A stretch of 40,562 nucleotides of DNA from Gemmatimonadota bacterium (GCA_016720805.1 JADKJZ010000004.1:1-40562); one strand, 5' to 3'. Counted from the stretch's first letter, positions 19,899 to 27,315 are shown. The notes: generated from the letters alone by a model not told the origin. Made by a program: numbers and translations.

Positions 19899-21079
19899 CG
19901 GATCACCGGGGCGATGCCGATCAGCCAGCGCTTCGCCGAGACGCGGTCCATCGGCTCCGACGCCGCCCACGGGGAATCGTTTACGTAGAACGGCAGCTCG
20001 AGACGACTCTCGAACGCGACGCCGAAGAAGCGGTGGCTGAATCGGAGCCCGGCCCCGGCGTCGAGCAGCATGCGGCGCACCGGAAGCAGCAGCGCCAGCG
20101 ACGTCCCGTCACCCCCGGCGCCGCGCTCGCCGCCGAGTCGAGCGGCATCGCCGAAGGCAACGATCGCGATGCGCGAGAGGAGCGGCGTCTTGGGTTGCAG
20201 GATGGTCGCGACCACCTCGACGTTCAGCGAGGTGAGGTGGTTGGTCGAGAGTGATGGCGCAAAGCCGCGCAGGTTGCCGCCGCCCGCCTCGTGCCAGTGC
20301 CCCGCCATCTCGCCACGCACCAGCGGCGCGCCGTCGGCGCGGAGGAACGGGTTCGCCAGCTGCTCATAGGGGTCGGCACCGGCGACGAACAGGCGCCGCT
20401 GCGGCAGGAGCGGATCGGCGCTGAACAATGACGCATGGGCACCGCGGACCGCGAGTGCGACGTTGCCGGAGAGCGTGCGATGCACCGTGGCCTCGAGCGC
20501 CAGCTTGCCCCACGGCTGCATGTCGTAGCGCGTGCGCGTGGTGATGCCGTCGCCCGGGCGGCGATACTCGACGCCACCGGTGACGGTGCCGCGCGCTCGG
20601 GTCTGCCACGCGCCGATGGTGCCATGGCGTTCGACCCAGACCGGGAGCTCGATGGTGCCGCCAACTTCCCAGTTCGGGTTCATGACGAAGCGATCGTCGT
20701 GCACCGCGACCCACCGGAGAGCGGCCCCGACGCGGTCACGTTGTGCGATGCTGATCGACGCGCCGCTCCGCCCGTCGAGGCGGAAGAGGTCGATCCGTTG
20801 CGTGAGGTCGAGGCGCTGAATCCGGAACGGATTCTCCAGCGTGAGCGACACCTGCAGCGTCTTCACCGTCGAGTCGCGGGGCGAGAGGAGACCGGTCGAC
20901 CAGCCGAGGCGGAGGGTATGCCGATCACCGCGTTCCGTCAGTGGCGTGCGGAGCCTGACGCCGAGGGTGAGGCCGCCGGCGTCGTTGTACCAGGCATCCG
21001 GAAACGGCCGCTGCGCCCCGAGAGTGGCGGGCGCGCAGAGGGCGGCAATCAGCAGGAAACGCGTGGACAGGATGGTCAT
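19895..21079 (-). CDS. Outer-membrane beta-barrel-like exported protein
   Basis: A 394-residue exported protein. A signal peptide (AALCAPATLGA then Gln) starts at ATG 21079, then a long run of alternating beta segments: GLTLGVRLRTPLT, TLRLGWSTGLLS, VGGTIELPVWV, VALAVRGAHASLF, ending in a barrel-like strand IGIAPVIR. The middle (GGNLRGFAPSLSTNHLTSLNVEVVA) is a loop-strand pair typical of outer-membrane proteins with periplasmic links. No specific family was identified; a translocation-type or surface-antigen barrel is possible. It begins the series of overlapping minus-strand genes to the MFS transporter, just after the ATP synthase terminator-like hairpin. Confidence 0.7.
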   Translation of the reverse strand: MTILSTRFLLIAALCAPATLGAQRPFPDAWYNDAGGLTLGVRLRTPLTERGDRHTLRLGWSTGLLSPRDSTVKTLQVSLTLENPFRIQRLDLTQRIDLFRLDGRSGASISIAQRDRVGAALRWVAVHDDRFVMNPNWEVGGTIELPVWVERHGTIGAWQTRARGTVTGGVEYRRPGDGITTRTRYDMQPWGKLALEATVHRTLSGNVALAVRGAHASLFSADPLLPQRRLFVAGADPYEQLANPFLRADGAPLVRGEMAGHWHEAGGGNLRGFAPSLSTNHLTSLNVEVVATILQPKTPLLSRIAIVAFGDAARLGGERGAGGDGTSLALLLPVRRMLLDAGAGLRFSHRFFGVAFESRLELPFYVNDSPWAASEPMDRVSAKRWLIGIAPVIR

Positions 21080-21108
21080 GGAATGGCCCGAAGGATACCC
21101 GGAAACGA

Positions 21109-21141
21109 GCGACGCCGCACCAGTGCTGGGTGCGGCGTCGC
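21109..21141 (-). terminator. Strong hairpin after atpH
   Basis: A perfect 13-bp stem (GCGACGCCGCACC with GGTGCGGCGTCGC) closes a 7-base loop AGTGCTG. It lies 22 bp past the atpH stop and 30 bp before the barrel gene start, so it probably ends the atp operon transcript. There is no long U tract (only TTT after), so it may act with Rho or stabilise the 3' end. Confidence 0.6.
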
Positions 21142-21162
21142 GGGTCCGTCCAACCGCGGAAC

Positions 21163-21696
21163 TCAGCGGCTGATGAGCTTGTTGCGCAACTGCGCGAGGC
21201 GCTTCTTCACCGAGCCGTCGTAGACGCGGTCGCCGATCTTCACGACCACACCACCGAGCAGCGACGGATCGACCGCGAAGCCCGCGATCACGTCCTTGCC
21301 GATCGCCGTCTTCAGCCGCTCCACCAGCACCTGCCGGGTGAGCGCATCGACGTCGCGCGCCAGGGTGACCCCGGCACGCACGCGGTTGAGCTGCACGTCC
21401 ACCAGCACCCGGTATTCGTCGGCAATCTGGGGCAGCAGCATCTGCCGCCCGCGCTTGACGACCGCGCCGAGGAAGAGGATGAACGGCGTCGGGGCCCCCT
21501 GGAGCGCGTGTCGGATGATCTCGACCTTCTTCTCCTTGGTGACGCGCGGCGACATCATCACCGCCTCGATCGACGGGGTGCCCAGTGCCGCGGTCGCCTC
21601 GTCCATCAGGGTGCCCCATGCCTCCGGAGCCCCCGCGTGCTTCGCCAGCGACAGCAGCGTCTCGGCGTAGTTGCGGGCGATGGTGACTTCCCTCAC
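21163..21696 (-). CDS. atpH: ATP synthase F1 delta subunit
   Basis: A 177-residue subunit that joins F1 to the peripheral stalk. It matches the OSCP/delta family: ARNYAETLLSLAKHAG at the start, MMSPRVTKEKKVEIIRHAL in the middle, and the C-terminal GVVVKIGDRVYDGSVKKRLAQL. GTG at 21696 overlaps the atpF stop (GTGA). Complete by length. It is the last atp gene before the strong hairpin, although in most operons atpA, atpG, atpD and atpC would follow. Confidence 0.94.
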   Translation of the reverse strand: MREVTIARNYAETLLSLAKHAGAPEAWGTLMDEATAALGTPSIEAVMMSPRVTKEKKVEIIRHALQGAPTPFILFLGAVVKRGRQMLLPQIADEYRVLVDVQLNRVRAGVTLARDVDALTRQVLVERLKTAIGKDVIAGFAVDPSLLGGVVVKIGDRVYDGSVKKRLAQLRNKLISR

Positions 21697-22235
21697 GCCG
21701 ACTTCCCGATCGACCCGAGGTATTCCTCGACCAGCTTGCGGTCGGCGGCGCTGTCGAGCGACTGCCCGACGACCTTGCCGGCGGCCGCAATCGCCAGATC
21801 CACCGCCTCACGACGGAGGTCGGCGACGGCACGCAACTTCTCCGCCTCGATCTCACGGCGCGCACGCGCCAACATCTCATCCTGCTCGGCGCGGGTCTTC
21901 TCCACGGCCAGCGTGCGCTCGCGCTCGGCTGCCTGACGCGCTTCGGCCAGCATCGCCGTCGCCTCGCCACGCGAGCCAGCCAACAGTTGACGCTGTTCCT
22001 CAAGCGCCGCCTGGGCTTCGGCATGCATCTGCTTCGCCTCGGCGAGCTGCAGCCGGATGGTCTCCTCGCGGTCGGCCGTCGCACGGACGATCACCGGGAA
22101 GAGCTTCTTCGCGAGGATGAACAGCACCACCGCGAAGACCACCACCGTCCACACCGCAAGCGCCGGGGTCGGCTGGAAGGGGCCAGGAAGCCCCTCCCCA
22201 CCTTCCGTGCTGAGGAGCAGCATCGGGATGATCAC
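21693..22235 (-). CDS. atpF: ATP synthase Fo b subunit
   Basis: A 180-residue protein with one N-terminal membrane helix (ALAVWTVVVFAVVLFILAKKLF) and a long charged coiled coil (REETIRLQLAEAKQMHAEAQAALEEQ), which makes the peripheral stalk of ATP synthase. Start: GTG at 22235 overlaps the atpE stop (GTGA); an ATG 4 codons later is an alternative. It ends by overlap with atpH. Length and order (after atpE, before atpH) fit. Confidence 0.93.
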   Translation of the reverse strand: MIIPMLLLSTEGGEGLPGPFQPTPALAVWTVVVFAVVLFILAKKLFPVIVRATADREETIRLQLAEAKQMHAEAQAALEEQRQLLAGSRGEATAMLAEARQAAERERTLAVEKTRAEQDEMLARARREIEAEKLRAVADLRREAVDLAIAAAGKVVGQSLDSAADRKLVEEYLGSIGKSA

Positions 22236-22561
22236 TTAATGACCTTGAAGAGCAGGGCGAAGACGAGCGCGATGATCGTGGCGCCTTCGAGGAGGACGGC
22301 GATCAGCAGGCCCGCGCCGCGGATCTCGCCCGCCGCTTCCGGCTGCCGCGCGATCCCTTCGGCCACCTGGCCACCGATCCGGCCGAGGCCGATGCCCGCG
22401 CCGAGGATGGCGAGGCCGATCGCGATGCCGGCGCCGAGCTGACCATAGCCCGCCCCGATCAACTTCGCCGCCGCTTCCGACATCTCACCCGTCTGCATCA
22501 GCATGTTCATCATCATTGTCGTAGTCCACAAAGCCAGGGAAGATGAGTCAAGGATCTGCAT
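22232..22561 (-). CDS. atpE: ATP synthase Fo c subunit
   Basis: A two-helix subunit of the rotor ring: the Gly-rich first helix (LGAGIAIGLAILGAGIGLG), the polar loop ARQPE, and a second helix with the proton-carrying Glu in IAVLLEGATIIALVFALL. The start is uncertain. The longest frame begins at ATG 22561; the Met run near 22516 could be the true start and would shorten the N-terminus by 15 residues. No clear ribosome-binding site distinguishes them. The Glu followed by Gly-Ala, with no Na-binding Gln/Ser set seen, fits a proton ring. Confidence 0.93.
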   Translation of the reverse strand: MQILDSSSLALWTTTMMMNMLMQTGEMSEAAAKLIGAGYGQLGAGIAIGLAILGAGIGLGRIGGQVAEGIARQPEAAGEIRGAGLLIAVLLEGATIIALVFALLFKVIK

Positions 22562-22639
22562 CGCGCGCCAGCCATCTCGTCTCTTCCGGAACGAGCGGCC
22601 ATACGATGGAGGTCAACGGGCCAGCGGCCCAACCTCCTG

Positions 22640-22658
22640 GGCGGTGACGGTCACCGCC
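22640..22658. promoter_or_regulatory. Perfect 19-bp palindrome between atpE and atpB
   Basis: GGCGGTGAC-G-GTCACCGCC reads the same on both strands around one central base. Ten bases before it lies another small hairpin, GGGCC-AGC-GGCCC (22618-22630). Both sit in the unusual 222-bp gap between atpE and atpB, which suggests an operator or an RNA structure that uncouples the two genes. No protein was identified. Confidence 0.45.
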
Positions 22659-22713
22659 TCGAGAACCGGCGCCACAGGATGCGTGGGGCGACGGGGTGGA
22701 ACAAGGTCATTAG

Positions 22714-22786
22714 GTGTTAGTCGTTGGTCGTTAGGGGCATCGTCATGGAGTGATACTCCTAACGACTAACGACTAACGACTAACTA
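22714..22786. repeat. Heptanucleotide repeats with inverted arms (TCGTTAG ... CTAACGA)
   Basis: Left arm: GTGTTAG, TCGTTGG, TCGTTAG (22714-22734). Right arm: CTAACGA three times then CTAACTA (22759-22786), the reverse complement of TCGTTAG. The last unit contains the TAG stop of atpB (minus strand 22786-22784). Together they could fold into a hairpin with a 24-base loop in the atpB 3' end. Confidence 0.85.
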
Positions 22787-23650
22787 GTGCTCGTGCTGCA
22801 TCATCCCGATGAACACCGCACTCAACAGCGCAAAGACGTACGCCTGCAGCAGCGCCACGATCAGCTCGAGGAACATGATGCCGACGACCACCGCGCCGGT
22901 GATCAGCGCGATGCCGCCGCTGCCCACCATGCCGAGGCCGCTGAACATGAAGACGATGCCGAAGAGCGAGAGCAGGACGAAGTGGCCGGCCAGCATGTTG
23001 CCGAAGAGTCGGACGGCCAGGGCAAACGGCTTCACCAGCTTCGAGAGCACTTCAATGGGCGCCATCCCGATCGACATCGCGACGGCGCCGATGCCGTGGA
23101 GCCCGTCAACGTGCGGGAAGATCGTGCCCATGTAGCCTTTGAAGCCGAGCTTGAACATCCCGCCGATCTCGATGGCCAGCAGCACGATGAACGCCAGCGC
23201 GCCGGTCATGGCGAGGTTGCCGGTCGGCGAGGAGCCGAACGGAATCAGGCCAAGGAAGTTCGAGACGAGGATCAGGAAGAAGAGCGACATGATGAAGGGG
23301 GCCCAGCGACGGCCCTCTTCCTCGCCGATGTTGGCGATGGCGATGTCGTTCCGGACGTAGAGGACGATCATCTCCATCATCCCGGCGAAGCCCTTCGGCG
23401 GGACGCCGGCCTTGCGCGCCTTCTCGACGCCGTTGGCGGTGATCCACATCAGCGTCACGACGATGATGGCGGCCAGCACGAGGAAGACGACGTGGCGCGT
23501 CGGCGAGAGGTCGATCGCCATGCTGCCGATGTGCACCGGCTCCCAGCGCGGGAGATGAATGATGTACCCGCCGAAGTCCAGTTCATGGGCGTCGGCCGTG
23601 TGATGGAACATCATCTCGGCAATGCTGAACCCTTCGCTCTCGCCACTCAT
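22784..23650 (-). CDS. atpB: ATP synthase Fo a subunit
   Basis: A 288-residue integral membrane protein that carries the proton channel beside the c ring. The catalytic Arg214 lies in RLFGNMLAGH. Other hallmarks: NFLGLIPFGSSPTGNL and the C-terminal LELIVALLQAYVFALLSAVFIGM. An N-terminal extension with EGFSIAEMMFHHTADAHEL is typical of many non-enterobacterial proteins. ATG overlaps the atpI stop by 4 bp (ATGA). The stop lies within a heptanucleotide repeat (22714-22786). Confidence 0.95.
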   Translation of the reverse strand: MSGESEGFSIAEMMFHHTADAHELDFGGYIIHLPRWEPVHIGSMAIDLSPTRHVVFLVLAAIIVVTLMWITANGVEKARKAGVPPKGFAGMMEMIVLYVRNDIAIANIGEEEGRRWAPFIMSLFFLILVSNFLGLIPFGSSPTGNLAMTGALAFIVLLAIEIGGMFKLGFKGYMGTIFPHVDGLHGIGAVAMSIGMAPIEVLSKLVKPFALAVRLFGNMLAGHFVLLSLFGIVFMFSGLGMVGSGGIALITGAVVVGIMFLELIVALLQAYVFALLSAVFIGMMQHEH

Positions 23651-23979
23651 GATCGCAGCCGTGTCTCCAGATACAGAAGCGGGAGGATCACTCCCAGATA
23701 TCCCAGCGCGGTGGGCCAGGGCGGAAAGTGCTCCGCGTCCCGCACCACCAGCACCGCAATGATCAGCACACCGAGCATCCGCAACACCACGCCGATGCCG
23801 TACACCATCAACTGGTCCACCGTCGGCTCGCGTCCGGTCCGCTTCACCAGCCGGAGCGCCAGCAGCGAGAGCAGCGTCGCCACGAGGCCGGCCGTGGCCG
23901 CACCCGTCGCCCCTGCCACCCCACCCGCCAGCCAGGCCACCGCAGCAACCAGGGCTGTCGCGACCGTTCCGACCAGCAA
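23647..23979 (-). CDS. AtpI-like ATP synthase-associated membrane protein
   Basis: A 110-residue protein with four hydrophobic helices (about 2-25, 28-45, 58-80, 88-105), in the position and size of AtpI/UncI, which helps assemble the c ring. Sequence likeness in this family is weak, so the name rests on position and topology. The start is TTG at 23979 shortly after the atpZ stop; no better start exists in frame. Confidence 0.7.
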   Translation of the reverse strand: MLVGTVATALVAAVAWLAGGVAGATGAATAGLVATLLSLLALRLVKRTGREPTVDQLMVYGIGVVLRMLGVLIIAVLVVRDAEHFPPWPTALGYLGVILPLLYLETRLRS

Positions 23980-23983
23980 CCGG

Positions 23984-24196
23984 CTACCCAGTGGGTGGCT
24001 CCTTGGGCCCCTTCCCGCCGCGCAACTTGGCGAAGAGCCAGACCCCGACCCACGCCGTCCCGCCGATGGTGCCGACGAGGGTCGCGAGCGGCATCGTGCC
24101 GAGGCGTCGATCGAGCCAGACGCCGCCCAGCGCGGAGAGGGTCACGACCACCGCGAAGGTGATCCCGTGGGATACATAGACCCACCCCTCTCCCAT
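23984..24196 (-). CDS. AtpZ-like protein, first gene of the atp cluster
   Basis: A 70-residue protein with two membrane helices (GITFAVVVTLSALGGVWLDRRL and LATLVGTIGGTAWVGVWLFAKL) and a Lys/Pro-rich C-terminus. Size, first-gene position and the GVWLDRRLGT turn match AtpZ. A longer frame from 24340 would run back through the terminator-like hairpin and the heptanucleotide array, so ATG at 24196 is preferred. Confidence 0.75.
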   Translation of the reverse strand: MGEGWVYVSHGITFAVVVTLSALGGVWLDRRLGTMPLATLVGTIGGTAWVGVWLFAKLRGGKGPKEPPTG

Positions 24197-24254
24197 GGCT
24201 CGATTGCCCGAATCACGGGGTTTCACGGGCGGGAAGGTATGGGCTTGTGAAATA

Positions 24255-24302
24255 TTTCGCAAGCGAAAAAGCCCCCCGCGAAACCCCATCCGGAGGGGGG
24301 GC
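24255..24302 (-). terminator. Terminator-like hairpin in the leader of atpZ
   Basis: On the minus strand a GC stem (GCCCCCC with GGGGGGC, arms 24296-24302 and 24271-24277) is followed by TTTTT (24266-24270), the form of a Rho-independent terminator. It is followed by a second perfect palindrome TTTCGC-AA-GCGAAA (24255-24268). It points towards atpZ, whose start is 60 bp further, and no upstream minus-strand gene exists to end. An attenuator for the atp operon, fed by a promoter at 24303-24409, is a possible role. Confidence 0.5.
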
Positions 24303-24321
24303 GTACCAAGGTCGGCAGGGG

Positions 24322-24356
24322 ATGATCGATGATCGATCATCGATGATCGATCATCG
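24322..24356. repeat. Five heptanucleotide repeats (ATGATCG/ATCATCG)
   Basis: Units: ATGATCG, ATGATCG, ATCATCG, ATGATCG, ATCATCG. The two kinds alternate, and the same alternation appears in the cstA tail at 11880-11921, so this is a dispersed family. It sits between the atp leader hairpin and the start of the MoxR gene, in the divergent spacer. Confidence 0.85.
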
Positions 24357-24409
24357 GGCTTCTGGCCCCTCTATCTTCCCCCCTCACCAATCCACCCACC
24401 GGACCTCCG

Positions 24410-25421
24410 ATGACCGCTCCTTCCGCCCCAGATGACCTGACCCAGCTCCGGCGGCTCGCCGATGGCGTCACCGCCCTCCGGACCCAGGTCGCCGAGCGGG
24501 TGGTGGGGCAGACCGAGGCGGTGGATGGGGTCCTGACGGCCATTCTGGGCGGGGGGCATGCCCTGCTGGTGGGGGTGCCGGGGCTGGCCAAGACGCTCCT
24601 GGTGTCGACGGTGGCCGAGGCGCTGAACCTCTCCTTCAACCGGGTGCAGTTCACCCCGGACCTGATGCCGGGCGACATCACCGGGACCGAGCTGGTCGAG
24701 GAGGACCCGGCCACTGGCAAGCGGCACTTCCGCTTCGTCCCGGGGCCGATCTTCGCCCAGGTGGTCCTGGCCGACGAGATCAACCGGACCCCGCCGAAGA
24801 CCCAGGCCGCCCTGCTTCAGGCGATGCAGGAGCGGACGGTGACGGTGGCCGGGCAGACCTACCCCCTCCCCGCTCCGTTCTTTGTCTTGGCCACCCAGAA
24901 CCCGATCGAGCAGGAGGGGACCTACCCCCTCCCCGAGGCGCAGCTCGACCGCTTCATGCTCGAGCTCCGGCTCGGCTATCCGTCGCGCAGCGAGGAGGAG
25001 ACGATCGTCGCGCAGACCACCGGCTCACGGATGCCGACGGTCAAGCCGGTCTTCGACGGTGCCGAGCTCTCGGCGATGCAGTCGCTGGTGCGGCGGATTC
25101 CGGTGAGCGAGTCGCTGATTTCGGCGGCGGTGTTGCTGGCGCGGATGACGCGGCCGAACGAGGCCGAGGCGCCGCCGCTGGTGCGCGAGTACGTCGAGTG
25201 GGGCGCGGGGCCGCGTGCGTCGCAGTACCTGGTGCTCGGCGCCAAGGCGCGCGCCGCCATGGGACGGCCGGCCGCAGGCGGACCTCGACGACGTGAAGAG
25301 CGTGGCGCTCGCCGTTCTGCGGCATCGCGTGATGACGAATTTCGCCGCCGAGGCCGCGGACCGGACCAGTGAGGATGTGGTGGCGGAGCTGGTGGGTGGG
25401 GGGAGCTGGTTGCCGAGGTAG
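24410..25421 (+). CDS. MoxR-family AAA+ ATPase with a one-base frameshift
   Basis: A protein of about 336 residues when joined. The Walker A region is seen as GVPGLAKT (GxxGxxKT), Walker B as VVLADEINRT, sensor 1 as FFVLATQNP with EQEGTYPLPEAQLDRFM, and a C-terminal lid. Members are chaperones that help assemble enzymes or secretion systems, usually beside a VWA or DUF58 protein, absent here. Frame 1 continues correctly to about 25256 (KARAAM) and then shifts: ATGGGACGG must read ATGGACGG to give the usual MDGRPQADLDDVKSVAL, so an extra G in the run at 25260-25263 breaks it. The correct end is TAG at 25421. It may be a sequencing error or a mutation. Confidence 0.87.
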
Positions 25422-25425
25422 GCAC

Positions 25426-25572
25426 ATGCCCAAGCACCGCCCGCCCTCCGAGCGCCCCACCAAGATCTGCGCGGTGTGCGGCAAACCGTTCACCTGGCGG
25501 GAGAAGTGGGAGCGGGAGGGGGAGCGGGTGAAGTACTGCTCGGATCGGTGTCGGGGGGGTGGGGGCCGCTGA
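25426..25572 (+). CDS. DUF2256 small zinc-finger protein
   Basis: A 48-residue protein with the DUF2256 pattern: ICAVCGKPFTWREKWER, then VKYCSDRC near the end. CxxC followed by CxxxC would bind one zinc. ATG at 25426 lies 4 bp past the MoxR stop. Function unknown in this family; it is often found near DNA-photolyase or cryptochrome genes elsewhere, but no such gene is here. Confidence 0.88.
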   Translation: MPKHRPPSERPTKICAVCGKPFTWREKWEREGERVKYCSDRCRGGGGR

Positions 25573-25669
25573 GGCGAGCTAATCGGGGGGCAAGGGAAAA
25601 CCCAAGTGGATACCGTTCCCGTCACATTGGGCTGACCACTTCAAGAAGTGAGGGCAACTCGCCGCAGAG

Positions 25670-26800
25670 CTAGCTCCGCAACCGATATAGCCGGAGTTCA
25701 AACGACGGGTCCGATTCGTCCCCTACTGTGCACTGGAGCGCCAGCCAACGCCCCCGGAGGGAGATCCGCTTCCCTGGGCGATAGCAATCGAGCATAGCGT
25801 GGGCCAGGGGCTGCGAGCCTTGGAATACATCAACGGCGGTGGAGTCGTTGCGACCGGCGATCAGTGTCACTCGGCCGCGAGCGTCGATGACCAGCCCGGG
25901 CCACGCCGTGTATGGAAGATGTTCGCGTGCAAGCGTGTCTAACCGTGCGGCAAGGGCCGGATCGACGGGCTCAATCTTGCCCCCAGGGCCACGAGTTGGT
26001 TGCATGGCAGCCGTAAGGCTCGCACGAATCTGCGACAGCTCTTTGGGGCCACGGTGAAAGGGTTCAAAGGGCACGGTAAAGTCGAACGCGGTATCGGGTC
26101 CAACCACAGCGATGCGCCCAGAAACGCCATCCGCAACTGCGCGCCACCCGCCGGAAGCTGAGAAGGCAGGAATCGGTGGCGGCGACCCACCGGCCCTCGT
26201 CCGACGGTAGGGTGCGATAAAAGTCGGTGAGGTGGAATCCAGTACCACTTCTCGGACCTCACCGGCGGGCGTACCTAAAGAGAGGCGGACAACCCGCGGG
26301 GAACCGCCGCGCAATATTTCCATTGGGTCAAATCCGAAGACCGCCTGATCGGCCGCTGCCAGCGGAAACATCGATGGAGGCAGCCTGGTTTCACCAAGGA
26401 AGTTTCCAGCCCCGTCGTAGATTACCGCGACGCTTCTTCTTGTGTCGACCACGACGAGTGAATCTGCACCCAAGCCAAGCAGGACGCCTCCCCCGGAAAG
26501 CTCACCTGGACCGCTACCCTCCCTTCCGAATCGCCGGATCAGCCGCCCAGTTGAATCGAGGTGGGTGATCCAAAAGCGTTCGATGGTTTGACCGAGAAAG
26601 TAAAGTCCTCCTTCGGCATCTGCGACGACCGAGACCTGCCCGAAGGGTGCGACGACGCTGTCCGGTGCAAATGGCATCCGCTCCAGGTCGAGAACGGCAA
26701 GCGGAACCGATTCGACGCCTCGGTCTTCTGCCGCGTCCGCGCATCCTGAGGCGCCGAGAAGGACCGCGCCGTACATCGCACACCTGATCCCCAGCTTCAT
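25670..26800 (-). CDS. Six-bladed beta-propeller lipoprotein
   Basis: A 376-residue protein. The first 20 residues form a lipoprotein signal (AVLLGASGC, lipidated Cys20). The rest is propeller-like: WITHLDSTGRLIRRFGREGSGPGEL is the classic 6-bladed NHL/peptidyl-amidating-type turn, with VSVVADAEGGLYFLG, LVVVDTRRSVAVIYDGAG and PGLVIDARGRVTLIAG marking further blades. Such exported propellers in Gemmatimonadota and Bacteroidota usually bind peptides or sugars. No catalytic residues are seen. It lies alone on the minus strand in an accessory-looking stretch. Confidence 0.82.
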   Translation of the reverse strand: MKLGIRCAMYGAVLLGASGCADAAEDRGVESVPLAVLDLERMPFAPDSVVAPFGQVSVVADAEGGLYFLGQTIERFWITHLDSTGRLIRRFGREGSGPGELSGGGVLLGLGADSLVVVDTRRSVAVIYDGAGNFLGETRLPPSMFPLAAADQAVFGFDPMEILRGGSPRVVRLSLGTPAGEVREVVLDSTSPTFIAPYRRTRAGGSPPPIPAFSASGGWRAVADGVSGRIAVVGPDTAFDFTVPFEPFHRGPKELSQIRASLTAAMQPTRGPGGKIEPVDPALAARLDTLAREHLPYTAWPGLVIDARGRVTLIAGRNDSTAVDVFQGSQPLAHAMLDCYRPGKRISLRGRWLALQCTVGDESDPSFELRLYRLRS

Positions 26801-26860
26801 GACTTGCCACCTCTCGAGATCGACTTACGAGTTGACCGTGCGCAGCCGCGGCGTGATGGA

Positions 26861-26896
26861 AATCGGCCTGTCGGGAATATTACCGGCAGGCCGATT
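26861..26896. terminator. Hairpin between HTH and propeller genes
   Basis: AATCGGCCTG pairs perfectly with CAGGCCGATT (10 bp), with an inner CGG/CCG pair around an A/T-rich loop (GAATATTA). It lies 65 bp downstream of the LuxR-like gene and 60 bp before the propeller gene, so it could end the former. There is no U tract. Confidence 0.4.
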
Positions 26897-26961
26897 GGGA
26901 GGTTGCCGTAAGCTACAACTGATCGCAGCGCACCATCACGTCGATCCCATTTTGCCAGCGG

Positions 26962-27315
26962 TCAAGAGCACCGCATCTCAGGCCACCGCTGATCGCGGTA
27001 CAGTCGGCGCACGTGCTCGTGCACGGTGTTCTGCGGCTCGCCCAACCACGTGGCAATTTCTTTCTCGCTCAGGCCATGCCAGAACCCGATCGCAATTTCG
27101 GACTTGGCCTGTGTGAGCGCAGTGCGCGCAACGAGTTGCGCAACCTGAGCACGGACTTCGGGCGAATTGGCTGCAGGCCGCACGTCAGCTCCAGGCAATC
27201 GAGGGGGAGAAACGGAGATTGAATCGGGAGCGATAACCCAGGCGAGTACGTCGAAAGCAGGCGCACCGGACCGCACCCATGCTTCCAACACAAACAGCGA
27301 CCTGCCGATTCTCAA
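26962..27315 (-). CDS. Small LuxR-type HTH protein
   Basis: A 117-residue protein. Near the C-terminus lies a LuxR/GerE-type helix-turn-helix: GLSEKEIATWLGEPQNTVHEHVRRLYRDQ, where NTVHEHV is the recognition-helix pattern. The N-terminal part has no recognised domain. Members of this type either are stand-alone regulators or are the ends of two-component regulators. It reads away from hipBA, sharing the 143-bp spacer, but no link to it is proven. GC content looks lower than that of its neighbours. Confidence 0.6.
   Translation of the reverse strand: MRIGRSLFVLEAWVRSGAPAFDVLAWVIAPDSISVSPPRLPGADVRPAANSPEVRAQVAQLVARTALTQAKSEIAIGFWHGLSEKEIATWLGEPQNTVHEHVRRLYRDQRWPEMRCS

Noticed and set aside
19895..22084. 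A 729-codon frame joining atpF-region sequence to the barrel protein
   Set aside because: The first half is antisense or out of frame with atpH and atpF; the barrel begins at its own signal peptide at 21079.
22787..24250. A 487-codon plus-strand frame opposite atpB/atpI
   Set aside because: His/Asp/Arg-rich nonsense sequence, antisense to conserved ATP synthase genes.
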